Origin: Oscillospiraceae bacterium
Lineage (GTDB): Bacteria; Bacillota; Clostridia; Oscillospirales; Oscillospiraceae
Reading direction: 5' to 3'
Length of the DNA: 64,000 nucleotides
NCBI GenBank assembly: GCA_022846075.1
Contig: AP025582.1
Span: 1,674,001 to 1,738,000, forward strand
A program made the translations under genes and the position numbers. Positions 43,657 to 52,194 of this stretch are shown piece after piece (positions within the stretch are counted from its first letter, which is position 1; every line of letters starts with the position of its first letter). The notes beneath the pieces are model-generated. The model made no database searches, had not been told where the DNA came from, and was given only the letters and a program-made list of their open reading frames with translations.

Positions 43657-44385
43657 ATGTCGGGACACTCGAAATGGCATAATATCCAGAAAACCAAGGG
43701 GGCTGCGGACGCCAAGCGTTCTCAGGCCTTTACCAAGATCGCCCGGGAGATGATCGTGGCGGTCAAGCAGGGCGGCAGCGGCGATCCCAACAACAACTCC
43801 CGCCTGGCTACCGTCATCGCCAAGGCCAGGGCCGTCAATATGCCCAATGACAACATCAAGCGCACCATTGAGAAGGCCGTGGGCTCCGGCAACGCGGACA
43901 ACTTTGAAACGGTTACTTATGAGGGCTATGGTCCCTCCGGCGTCGCTATCATCGTGGACGCGCTGACGGATAACCGCAACCGCACCGCGCCCGAGGTGCG
44001 CCATCTGCTGGACAAATACGGAAAGGGGCTGGGCGCCACCGGCTGCGTCTCCTGGTCTTTCGATCAGAAGGGCGTCATCGTCATCGAAAAGGAAGACCTG
44101 GACGAGGATACCGTGATGATGGACGCGCTGGATGCCGGCGCCGAGGACATGAGCTCCGAGGGAGACTGCTTCGAGATCACCACCACTCCCGACGCCTTCG
44201 GCTCCGTGCTGGAGGCTATGGAGGCCAAAGGATATTCTTTTGTCAACGCCGCCGTAGAAATGGTTCCTCAGAACTACGTCAAGCTGGAGTCTGAGGAGGA
44301 CGTGAAAAACATGGAGAAACTCATTGACCTCCTGGAGGAGAACGACGACGTGCAGAATGTCTGGCACAACTGGGATCAGGACTGA
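43657..44385 (+). CDS. YebC/PmpR family protein
   Basis: A 242-residue protein opening with the family signature SGHSKWHNIQKTKGAADAKR. Three domains fit YebC: helical N-terminal part, then VTYEGYGPSGVAIIVDALTDNRNRT, then ELRWVP-like C-terminal repeat. Described as a transcriptional regulator; recent work gives some members a role in translation of proline-rich stretches. Which role applies is open. A single-gene unit with terminator behind it. Confidence 0.93.
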   Translation: MSGHSKWHNIQKTKGAADAKRSQAFTKIAREMIVAVKQGGSGDPNNNSRLATVIAKARAVNMPNDNIKRTIEKAVGSGNADNFETVTYEGYGPSGVAIIVDALTDNRNRTAPEVRHLLDKYGKGLGATGCVSWSFDQKGVIVIEKEDLDEDTVMMDALDAGAEDMSSEGDCFEITTTPDAFGSVLEAMEAKGYSFVNAAVEMVPQNYVKLESEEDVKNMEKLIDLLEENDDVQNVWHNWDQD

Positions 44386-44406
44386 TTTCCTCTCGTTTCA
44401 TGTTTC

Positions 44407-44448
44407 GCCCCCGTGTACCGCCCCATGGGTGGTCGCGGGGGCCTTTTT
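44407..44448 (+). terminator. Terminator after yebC
   Basis: Outer stem GCCCCCG with CGGGGGC, inner stem ACCGCCC with GGGTGGT, then CTTTTT. Confidence 0.85.
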
Positions 44449-44496
44449 ACGGCTGCCAAACCATTTTCTTACATCTTATAGAAAGGAGGGCGTTCC

Positions 44497-46314
44497 ATGA
44501 GACAGCGCAAATTTGCCGTCATCTGGCGTTTCCTTCGCCCGGCGGCGCCTTTGTTCCTCCTCTCGCTGCTGTGCTCTATGCTCAATACTCTTTTTACCGC
44601 GCTGACCCCGCAGATCATTCGTTCCGCCGTGGACTCCATCATCGGCAGCCAGCCCTTTCAAGATCTGCCCGCCCCACTGATCCAATGGCTGTCCTCCCTG
44701 ACCTTTGAAAAGGCCCTCCTTTGGGCCGCCGCCGGGGTGCTGGCCGTCTCCGGCCTAGCCGCCCTGTTCGGGTTTTTGAGCCGGACGGGCACCGCCATGT
44801 GCTCGGAGCGCTTTGTGAAGGGCATCCGTGACACCCTGTTCACCCATATCCAAAAGCTGCCCTTCGCCTGGCACACCGCCCACCAGACCGGCGAGATCAT
44901 CCAGCGGTGCACCTCCGACGTGGAGGTCATCCGCAGCTTCGTCACCACCCAATGTCTGGAGGCCTTCCGGGTCCTGTTCCTGGTCTTTGTCTCCTTCGTC
45001 CTCATGTTTCCCATGAGTGTAAAGATCTCCCTGGTGGCTCTGGCTTTTCTGCCGGTGGTGGTCATTTACTCGCTCTTTTTTTACGCCAAGATGGCCCAGC
45101 GGTTCCTGGCCGCCGACGAGGCGGAAGGGGAGCTGACCACCGACGTGCAGGAGAACCTCACCGGGGTGCGGGTGGTCCGCGCCTTTGGCCGCGAGGCCTA
45201 TGAGGTGGGCAAATTTGACGAGAAAAATCAGCGGTTTTCCGACCTTTGGATCAGGCTGGGCAAGCTGATGAGCGTCTACTGGGCCTGCGGCGACCTGCTG
45301 TGCGGCTTTCAAATCCTGGCCGTGCTTCTGGTGGGCGTCGGCGAGACGGTATCCGGGGCCATCACCCCGGGGACCTTCCTGGCCTTCCTCACCTACAACG
45401 CCGCCATGATCTGGCCCGTCCGCGGCCTGGGCCGTGTCCTCTCAGAAATGAGCAAGGCGGGCGTCTCCATCGAGCGCGTGGGCGAGATCATGGACGCCCG
45501 GGAGGAGCGGCTCCCCGCCGAGCCCAAGATCCCGGACTGGAAGGGCGACATCGTATTCGACCACGTCACCTTTGGCTACGGCGGAGAGGAACCGGTACTG
45601 CGGGACGTCTCCTTCACCGTTCCCGCCGGAACCACCTTCGCCATTCTGGGCGGCACCGGCAGCGGCAAGAGCACGGTGGCCGCCCTGCTGACCCGGCTCT
45701 ACGACCTGGGGCCGGGGGAGGGGCGCATCACCATCGACGGGATAGACCTGCGGGACATTCCCCAGTCCGAGCTGCGGCGGAATATCGGCCTTGTGCTCCA
45801 GGAGCCATTTCTCTACTCCAAGACGGTAGAGGAGAACATCAAAGCCACCCGCCCCGCCGCCAGCCGGGAGGAGGTCCGCCGGGCCGCCGGGGTGGCCTGC
45901 GTGGATCAGGCCTTGGCTGAAATGGCCCTGGGTTACGACACCATCGTGGGGGAGCGGGGCGTCACCCTCTCCGGCGGCCAAAAGCAGCGGGTGGCCATCG
46001 CCCGCACCCTCCTCAGTCAGGCCCCGGTGCTTCTCCTGGACGACTCTCTCTCCGCCGTGGACACTGAGACCGACGAGCGGATCCGGGGCGCCCTGCTCCG
46101 GGAGGCCATGGGCACCACCCTGATCCTCATTTCCCACCGGGTCACCACCCTCATGAAGGCCGACCACATTCTGGTGCTGGAGGACGGGCACGTGGCGGAG
46201 GAGGGCACCCACGAGGAGCTGATCGCCCGGAACGGCCCCTACCATCGGGTCTATGAAATCCAGATGAGCCAGGACGACCGGCGTCTGCTGGCTGGGGAAG
46301 GAGGTGAGGCGTAA
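44497..46314 (+). CDS. ABC exporter half-transporter, degenerate site subunit
   Basis: A 605-residue fused membrane/ATPase protein. Six membrane segments lie within about 17-320. Walker A GGTGSGKST has Lys391, the signature TLSGGQKQR is intact, and Walker B is LLLDDSLSAVD with Asp516 where the catalytic Glu should be. That change marks the subunit with the degenerate ATP site of heterodimeric exporters such as TM287/288 and BmrCD. Cargo unknown; drugs, lipids and peptides are usual. Start follows GAAAGGAGG; the stop overlaps the next gene by one base (TAATG). Confidence 0.93.
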   Translation: MRQRKFAVIWRFLRPAAPLFLLSLLCSMLNTLFTALTPQIIRSAVDSIIGSQPFQDLPAPLIQWLSSLTFEKALLWAAAGVLAVSGLAALFGFLSRTGTAMCSERFVKGIRDTLFTHIQKLPFAWHTAHQTGEIIQRCTSDVEVIRSFVTTQCLEAFRVLFLVFVSFVLMFPMSVKISLVALAFLPVVVIYSLFFYAKMAQRFLAADEAEGELTTDVQENLTGVRVVRAFGREAYEVGKFDEKNQRFSDLWIRLGKLMSVYWACGDLLCGFQILAVLLVGVGETVSGAITPGTFLAFLTYNAAMIWPVRGLGRVLSEMSKAGVSIERVGEIMDAREERLPAEPKIPDWKGDIVFDHVTFGYGGEEPVLRDVSFTVPAGTTFAILGGTGSGKSTVAALLTRLYDLGPGEGRITIDGIDLRDIPQSELRRNIGLVLQEPFLYSKTVEENIKATRPAASREEVRRAAGVACVDQALAEMALGYDTIVGERGVTLSGGQKQRVAIARTLLSQAPVLLLDDSLSAVDTETDERIRGALLREAMGTTLILISHRVTTLMKADHILVLEDGHVAEEGTHEELIARNGPYHRVYEIQMSQDDRRLLAGEGGEA

Positions 46315-48125
46315 TGCCCCGCGAGGAAAAGGAATTTGACACCTCTCTGGACTGGAAAACATGGAAAGGGATTTTGCCTTACCTGAAGCCCTACCGCCGC
46401 GAGCTGGGCCGGGTCTTTCTGTGCAACCTGCTGTGCGCCCTCATCGACGTGCTTTTCCCCCTGTTCCAGCGCTATGCCATCGACACCTTTATCGTCGGGG
46501 GCCAGACCGGCGGCCTGGCCGTTTTCGGCGTCTCCTACGCCGCCCTGGTCATCCTCCAGGCCCTTTTGGTGATTTGCTTCACCCGCGCTTGTATGCGGGT
46601 GGAGATGAACTTCGGCCGGGATCTGCGCCGGGCCCAGTTCGTCCACCTTCAGGAACTCTCTCTGTCCTTCTACAATGTCACCCCCGTGGGCTATCTCCTG
46701 GCCCGGACCATGAACGACACCGGCCGCATCGCGACCCTCATCGGCTGGAATGTCTCCGACCTGCTCTGGGCCATCCTCTATATGGCGGGCTCCTATATCG
46801 CCATGCTCTTTCTCAACTGGAAGCTGGCTGTTCTGGTGCTGCTGGTGGTGCCCGTCATCGTCCTGCTTACCGGGTACTTTCAAAACCGCATCCTTAAGTG
46901 GAACCGCCGGGTGCGCAAGCTCAACTCCCGCATCACCGGGGCCTTCAACGAGGGGATCACCGGAGCCAAGACCTCCAAGACCCTGGTCATCGAGGAACAG
47001 AACGCCGCCTCGTTCCAGGACTTGACGGGGGAGATGGAGCGGGCCGGGGTCCGCTCCGCCCGGCTCTCCGCCATCTACGTCCCCCTCATCCTCTTTCTCA
47101 GCACCCTGGCCACTGCCTTGGTGCTGGTCCGGGGCGGCTTTCTGGAGCGGGAGGGCCTTCTCCTCCTGGGCACTCTCTCCGCCTTTTTCTCTTACGCCAC
47201 CGGCCTTTTTGAACCCATCCAGCAGACCGCCCGAAACCTGTCCGAGTTCATCTCCCTCCAGGCCAGCCTGGAGCGTGTGTTGGGCCTTCTGGAGGAGGAG
47301 CCCCAGGTAACGGATGCCCCCGAGGTGACGAAAGCCTACGGCGACGCCTTCCATCCCCGCCCGGAAAACTGGCCGCCCATCCACGGCAACATCACCTTCG
47401 AGGACGTGTCCTTCCGCTATCCCGACGGCACGGAGGACGTGCTCTCCCACTTTGACCTCCACATCCCCGCCGGCACCACCGTTGCCATCGTGGGGGAGAC
47501 CGGGGCGGGGAAGAGCACCCTTGTAAATCTGGCCTGCCGCTTTTTCGAGCCCACCGGCGGGCGGGTCCTGATCGACGGAGTGGACTACCGGGAACACAGC
47601 CAGCTCTGGCTTCACTCCTCCCTGGGCTATGTCCTTCAGACCCCCCACCTCTTCTCCGGCACGGTCATGGAAAATATCCGCTATGGGCGGCTGGACGCCA
47701 CCGATGAGGAGGTCTACGCCGCCGCCCGGGCGGTCTCCGCCGATACGGTGGTGGAGAAGCTGGAGCAGGGCTACGACACCCAGGTAGGGGAGGGGGGCGA
47801 CCGGCTCTCTACGGGAGAAAAACAGCTCATCTCCTTTGCCAGGGCCGTGCTGGCCGACCCCCGCATCTTCGTGCTGGACGAGGCCACCAGCTCCATCGAC
47901 ACCGAGACCGAACAGCTCATCCAGAAGGCCACCGCCAGGCTTTTGGAGGGCCGCACCTCCTTCCTCATCGCCCACCGGCTGTCCACCATCCGCCAGGCCG
48001 ACCTGATTTTGGTGGTCAAGGGCGGCAAGATCGTGGAGCAGGGAACCCACCGGGACCTGCTGGCGAAGAAGGGGTACTATCACGACCTCTACGCCCGGCA
48101 GTTTGCGGAGGAAGCCGGGAAATAA
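46314..48125 (+). CDS. ABC exporter half-transporter, catalytic subunit
   Basis: A 603-residue partner of the preceding protein. Six membrane segments lie in about 27-315, followed by the ATPase with Walker A GETGAGKST (Lys400), Walker B FVLDEATSSID (Glu523 intact) and a signature LSTGEKQL that departs from LSGGQ. Intact Glu with altered signature complements the upstream subunit, so one ATP site should be catalytic and one degenerate, as in asymmetric exporters. It overlaps the first gene by one base, fitting equal synthesis. The next plus-strand hairpin lacks a T run. Confidence 0.93.
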   Translation: MPREEKEFDTSLDWKTWKGILPYLKPYRRELGRVFLCNLLCALIDVLFPLFQRYAIDTFIVGGQTGGLAVFGVSYAALVILQALLVICFTRACMRVEMNFGRDLRRAQFVHLQELSLSFYNVTPVGYLLARTMNDTGRIATLIGWNVSDLLWAILYMAGSYIAMLFLNWKLAVLVLLVVPVIVLLTGYFQNRILKWNRRVRKLNSRITGAFNEGITGAKTSKTLVIEEQNAASFQDLTGEMERAGVRSARLSAIYVPLILFLSTLATALVLVRGGFLEREGLLLLGTLSAFFSYATGLFEPIQQTARNLSEFISLQASLERVLGLLEEEPQVTDAPEVTKAYGDAFHPRPENWPPIHGNITFEDVSFRYPDGTEDVLSHFDLHIPAGTTVAIVGETGAGKSTLVNLACRFFEPTGGRVLIDGVDYREHSQLWLHSSLGYVLQTPHLFSGTVMENIRYGRLDATDEEVYAAARAVSADTVVEKLEQGYDTQVGEGGDRLSTGEKQLISFARAVLADPRIFVLDEATSSIDTETEQLIQKATARLLEGRTSFLIAHRLSTIRQADLILVVKGGKIVEQGTHRDLLAKKGYYHDLYARQFAEEAGK

Positions 48126-48127
48126 GC

Positions 48128-48166
48128 AAAAAGGAACGGCACCGCTTGCGTGAGCGGTGCCGTTCC
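48128..48166 (-). terminator. Terminator of RNase P RNA gene
   Basis: A 14-bp stem (GGAACGGCACCGCT with AGCGGTGCCGTTCC) with the T run on the minus strand (48132-48128), so it belongs to rnpB and lies just beyond the ABC gene. Confidence 0.85.
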
Positions 48167-48173
48167 ATATGGC

Positions 48174-48596
48174 GCAAGTAAGCCTGTAAGCCGGGTTCTG
48201 TCCTTTAAGACAGCCATCTATCTAGGCGCGTCGTTGCCGCCGCGCTCCAGCCACCTCCTGAACACGGCCGGGCCGGCCTGATGTGTTCCCACGGTGTTGC
48301 TCCGGATAGAGTTTACAGCGATGGACTGTTCCCAGCCATCGGGCAGGCTCTTACCTCTGCCTTTCCACCCTTACCTCGTCGGCGCAGAATCCAGTCGCTC
48401 CCCACGCCGCAAGCGGCATGGCTCGTTCCTTTCGCCGCGCGTTTCTCCCCACGAAGGGGCGAGGCGGTTTCTCTCTGTTGCACTTTTCCTAGGGTCGCCC
48501 CCGGCGGGTGTTACCCGTTATCCTTGCCCTGCGGAGCCCGGACTTTCCTCAGGGAGGACCTTTCGGCCTCTCCCCGCGGCTGCCCAGCTTGCTTGC
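48174..48596 (-). ncRNA. rnpB: RNase P RNA, class A
   Basis: The minus strand reads GAGGAAAGTCCGGGCTCCG near the 5' end, AGTGCAACAGAGAGAAA midway, and ACAGAACCCGGCTTAC near the 3' end, the conserved cores of bacterial RNase P RNA. The P1 helix pairs GCAAGCAAGC (48596-48587) with GCTTACTTGC (48183-48174) apart from one mismatch. The core pattern suggests class A, the E. coli type, not the Bacillus type B. Boundaries are estimated from P1. Confidence 0.95.
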
Positions 48597-48602
48597 TGTC
48601 TC

Positions 48603-48631
48603 ATTTTATCCTATCAAGGGGCCAATGTCAA
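48603..48631 (-). promoter_or_regulatory. Promoter of rnpB
   Basis: On the minus strand TTGACA (48631-48626), 17-bp spacer, TAAAAT (48608-48603), ending 7 bp before the mature RNA. Confidence 0.85.
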
Positions 48632-48642
48632 ACCTGTTTTCA

Positions 48643-48671
48643 TTGAAATCCGCCGCCAAACGCGATATAAT
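48643..48671 (+). promoter_or_regulatory. Promoter of murD
   Basis: TTGAAA (48643-48648), 17-bp spacer, TATAAT (48666-48671). Its -35 is 11 bp from the divergent rnpB -35. Confidence 0.8.
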
Positions 48672-48708
48672 ATTTTGGCTGATTTTAGAAGCAAGGAGGG
48701 ACCACAAT

Positions 48709-50100
48709 ATGCGTCTCACCATTCGGGAATACTTGGAGAGTCTCAAGGGCCAGAAGGTAACGGTGCTGGGGATCGGTGTGTCCAACACCCCCCTTATCCA
48801 AATGCTGCTGCGCGCGGGCGCGAAGGTGACCGCCTGCGACAAGCGCGGCCGGGAGGACTTCGACGGCCGGATCGAGGCTCTGGAGAGCTTGGGGGCGGTC
48901 GTCCATCTGGGCGAGGGCTATCTGGACTACCTGGAGGGCCAGGACGTCATTTTCCGCACCCCCGGCCTGCGGCCCGACGTGCCCCAGCTGATGGCCGCCC
49001 GGGAGCGGGGGAGCGTCCTCACTTCCGAGATGGAGGTCTTTTTTCAGGTCTGTCCCTGTCCCATCATCGGCGTCACGGGCAGCGACGGGAAAACCACCAC
49101 CACCACCATCATCGCCGGGCTTCTGAAGGCCGCTGGATACAACGTCTATCTGGGCGGCAACATCGGAAAACCCCTGCTGCCCGACGCGGAGATGATGGAG
49201 CCGGAGGACTTCGCCGTGGTGGAGCTCAGCTCCTTCCAGCTCATGACCATGGACCTGAGTCCCCATATCGCGGTTGTCACCAATCTGGCCCCCAACCATC
49301 TGGACGTCCACCGCTCCATGGGGGAGTATATCTCCGCGAAGGAAAATATTTTTACCCACCAGACGGCGGAGGACACCGTCATTCTCAACGCCGACAACGA
49401 CATCACCCGTTCCTTTGCCCCCGGGGCGCCGGGCAAGGTACGCTTCTTCAGCCGGAAGGAGGAGCCGGAGGGCCCCTCCGTTTTCCTGCGGGACAACGCC
49501 ATCTGGATTTCGGATGGAAAGGGGAGCCGGACGGTGCTGCCCCGGGAGGAGATATTGCTCCCCGGAGACCACAACGTGGAAAACTACATGGCGGCCATCG
49601 GCGCGGTGGAGGGGCTGGTGGACGACCAGATCATCCGCGACTTCGCCGCCAGGTTCAACGGGGTAGAGCACCGTATCGAGCTAGTGCGGACCCTGGACAA
49701 GGTCCGCTATTACAACGACTCCATCGCCTCCAGCCCCACCCGCACCATCGCCGGGTTAAAATGCTTTCCCGAAAAGGTGATCCTCATCGCCGGCGGGTAC
49801 GACAAGCACATTCCCTTCGACGACCTGGGGCCCGCCATTACGCAGCACGTAAAGTACCTCATTCTCACAGGGGACACTTCTTCCAAGATCCGTTCCGCCG
49901 TGGAGCAGGGCCCCGGCTACGCCGAGGGTTCCCCCGTGATCCAGGAGTATCACGAGTTCCGGGACGCGGTGCTGGCGGCACACAAGGCGGCCCGGCCGGG
50001 GGATGTGGTGATCCTCTCTCCCGCCTGCGCCTCCTTCGATCATTTCAAAAACTTCATGGAGCGCGGAGACGCCTTCAAGAAAATCGTACGCGCGCTGTAA
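48709..50100 (+). CDS. murD: UDP-N-acetylmuramoylalanine--D-glutamate ligase
   Basis: A 463-residue Mur ligase that adds D-glutamate to UDP-MurNAc-Ala. ATP loop GVTGSDGKTTTTT lies near 120, then NIGKPLLPD, ELSSFQL, NLAPNHLDVH and the C-terminal YYNDSIASSPTRTIAGL and LSPACASFDHF, the last typical of MurD. ATG at 48709 follows AAGGAGGG; the long upstream open frame crosses the rnpB gene and is not coding. It is followed by M42 peptidases 24 bp on. Confidence 0.94.
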   Translation: MRLTIREYLESLKGQKVTVLGIGVSNTPLIQMLLRAGAKVTACDKRGREDFDGRIEALESLGAVVHLGEGYLDYLEGQDVIFRTPGLRPDVPQLMAARERGSVLTSEMEVFFQVCPCPIIGVTGSDGKTTTTTIIAGLLKAAGYNVYLGGNIGKPLLPDAEMMEPEDFAVVELSSFQLMTMDLSPHIAVVTNLAPNHLDVHRSMGEYISAKENIFTHQTAEDTVILNADNDITRSFAPGAPGKVRFFSRKEEPEGPSVFLRDNAIWISDGKGSRTVLPREEILLPGDHNVENYMAAIGAVEGLVDDQIIRDFAARFNGVEHRIELVRTLDKVRYYNDSIASSPTRTIAGLKCFPEKVILIAGGYDKHIPFDDLGPAITQHVKYLILTGDTSSKIRSAVEQGPGYAEGSPVIQEYHEFRDAVLAAHKAARPGDVVILSPACASFDHFKNFMERGDAFKKIVRAL

Positions 50101-50124
50101 GCGCGGTAGAAGGGAAGTCATCAA

Positions 50125-51162
50125 ATGGATTTTTACGATACCCTGCGCCGCCTCTGCTCCCGCTCCGGGCCCTCCGGTTTTGAGGGCGAGGTTGCCCAGA
50201 CCGCCATGGAACTGCTCTCCCCGCTGGTGGACACGGTCTCCATCGACCGGCTGGGCAGTGTCATCGGCCTGCGCTCCTGCGGCAGGCCGGGGGCGAAAAA
50301 GGTCCTCCTGGACGCCCACCTGGACGAGATCGGCCTCGTCGTCACCGGCATCGAGGAGGGTTTCCTCCGTTTCGCCCCCATCGGCGGCGTGGATCCCCGT
50401 ATGCTCCCCGCCCGGGAACTTCTCATCCTGACCAAGCCGGAACCCACCTTCGGCGTGGTAGCCTGCCTGCCGCCCCACGTCCAGACCGCCGCCGACCACG
50501 ACAAGGCGGTAGCCATTGAGGACCTGCGCATCGACATCGGCCTGAGCCAGGAGGAGGCCCAGCGGCTTGTCCCCATCGGGACCCCCATCGTTTACAAAGA
50601 GAGCTGTTTTCCCATGGAGAACGGCCAGATCTGCGGCAAATCCCTGGACGACCGCTCCTGTTTTGCCATCCTCCTGCGGACCATGGAACTGCTGAGGGAC
50701 CGGGAGCTGGACGTGGATGTCTACGTCATGGGCAGCGTCCAGGAGGAGGTCTCCGGCTCCGGCGCCATCGTGGGTACCAACGCCATAAACCCCGACTGCT
50801 GCGTTGCGGTGGATGTGACCTTTGCCAACACCCCCGGCATCTCCGCCGACGACGCCCCCTGCAAACTCTTCGGCGGCCCCGCCATCGGCATGGGCCCCAA
50901 CATGACCTGGGCCCTCACAGACCGCATGGTGGCCAAGGCCAAGGCTCTGGACATCCCCTACCAACTGGAGGTCATGGAGGGGAGCACCGGCACCAACGGC
51001 TGGCATATGCAGACCTGTCTGGAGGGCATCCCCACCTCCGTGGTGTCTCTGCCCCTGAAGTATATGCACAGCCCTATTGAGGTGGTGGCCCAGGAGGATA
51101 TGGAACACACCGCCCAACTCCTGGCCGCCTTTGTCCAGGACTTTGGAAAGGAGGGGGCGTAA
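50125..51162 (+). CDS. M42 family metallopeptidase, copy 1
   Basis: A 345-residue dinuclear aminopeptidase of the M42/TET family. Metal residues are visible in LLDAHLDEIG (His65, Asp67), KSLDDRSC, VQEEVSGSG with the catalytic Glu, and KYMHSPIEV with the last His. These enzymes form large dodecamers and clip peptides from the N-terminus. It is the first of three tandem copies; the stop overlaps the next ATG by one base (TAATG). Specificity cannot be read from sequence. Confidence 0.92.
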   Translation: MDFYDTLRRLCSRSGPSGFEGEVAQTAMELLSPLVDTVSIDRLGSVIGLRSCGRPGAKKVLLDAHLDEIGLVVTGIEEGFLRFAPIGGVDPRMLPARELLILTKPEPTFGVVACLPPHVQTAADHDKAVAIEDLRIDIGLSQEEAQRLVPIGTPIVYKESCFPMENGQICGKSLDDRSCFAILLRTMELLRDRELDVDVYVMGSVQEEVSGSGAIVGTNAINPDCCVAVDVTFANTPGISADDAPCKLFGGPAIGMGPNMTWALTDRMVAKAKALDIPYQLEVMEGSTGTNGWHMQTCLEGIPTSVVSLPLKYMHSPIEVVAQEDMEHTAQLLAAFVQDFGKEGA

Positions 51163-52193
51163 TGCTTCTCGATACGGTGAAAACGCTGTGTGCCCTCAGC
51201 GGCCCCGCCAGCTTTGAGGGGCCGGTCCGGGACTACCTCAGCCGCCGGGCCGCTGCCGCCGGAGCCCAGCTCCGGGTGGACGGCATGGGGAACCTGATTG
51301 CCTTCAAAAAGGGTGCCAAGGCCGCCCCCGGCCGCCTGATGCTCTGCGCCCACATGGATGAGGTGGGCCTCATCATCAAGCGTATTACGGACGACGGCTA
51401 TCTGAAATTCGCCCCCGTGGGCGGCATCGACCGCCGGGTCCTTATCGGCAAGCCGGTCTTTGTGGGGGAGGGGCGTGTCCCCGGCGCCATCGGCCTGAAG
51501 GCCATCCACTTGACCGCCAAGGAAGAGCGGGAGAAGATCCCCAAGCTGGAAGAGCTCTATATCGACATCGGCGCCAGGGACAAGTCGGAGGCGGAGCGGC
51601 TGACCCACGTGGGGGATTTTGCCGTATTCTCTGACGAGATCGTGGAATTTGGCGACAGGATGCTGAAGGCCAAGGCCATTGACGACCGCATCGGCTGCGC
51701 CGTGATGATCGAGCTTCTGGAGCGGGACCTGCCCATAGACTGCACCTTTGCCTTTACCGTCCAGGAGGAGGTGGGGACTCGGGGAGCCTTCGGCGCCGGG
51801 TTCTCCGTGTCTCCCGAGATCGCCCTTATCCTGGAGGGGACCACCGCGGCGGACAACCCCACCACGGCGGTCCACCGCCGGGTGTGCGGGCCGAAAAAGG
51901 GCCCCGTCATCTGCTATATGGACGGCGCCACCATCTATGACCAGGGCCTTTTCAACCTGCTCCGGGACCTTGCCGAGGAGCACCACATCCCCTGGCAGAC
52001 CAAGGAATATGTCTCCGGGGGGACCGACGCCAAGGCCATCCAGCGCACCAAAGCCGGTATCCGGGTGGGGGCCGTCTCCGCCGCCGTGCGCTATCTCCAC
52101 TCGCCGTCCAGTGTGGCGTCCATTCAGGATTTTGAGCATATCGAGACGCTGGCCGGATACTTCATCCAGGCTGTCGCCGATGGGAGGATTTAA
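51162..52193 (+). CDS. M42 family metallopeptidase, copy 2
   Basis: A 343-residue M42 paralogue with CAHMDEVG, KAIDDRIGC, VQEEVGTRGAF and RYLHSPSSV, so the metal and catalytic set is complete. The five-strand domain insert near 75-150 differs from copies 1 and 3, which could shift substrate choice or oligomer contacts. It starts by overlapping copy 1 by one base (TAATG) and ends 1 bp before the ATG of copy 3, which suggests coupled translation. Confidence 0.92.
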   Translation: MLLDTVKTLCALSGPASFEGPVRDYLSRRAAAAGAQLRVDGMGNLIAFKKGAKAAPGRLMLCAHMDEVGLIIKRITDDGYLKFAPVGGIDRRVLIGKPVFVGEGRVPGAIGLKAIHLTAKEEREKIPKLEELYIDIGARDKSEAERLTHVGDFAVFSDEIVEFGDRMLKAKAIDDRIGCAVMIELLERDLPIDCTFAFTVQEEVGTRGAFGAGFSVSPEIALILEGTTAADNPTTAVHRRVCGPKKGPVICYMDGATIYDQGLFNLLRDLAEEHHIPWQTKEYVSGGTDAKAIQRTKAGIRVGAVSAAVRYLHSPSSVASIQDFEHIETLAGYFIQAVADGRI

Positions 52194-52194
52194 T

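Noticed and set aside
46251-48083. A 610-codon open frame on the minus strand
   Set aside because: It mirrors the second ABC subunit; the sense strand has all ATPase motifs.
48281-50183. Open frames on the plus strand across the RNase P RNA region and murD
   Set aside because: They cross a structured RNA gene on the other strand and run out of frame with murD; no signal sequence or domain is seen.
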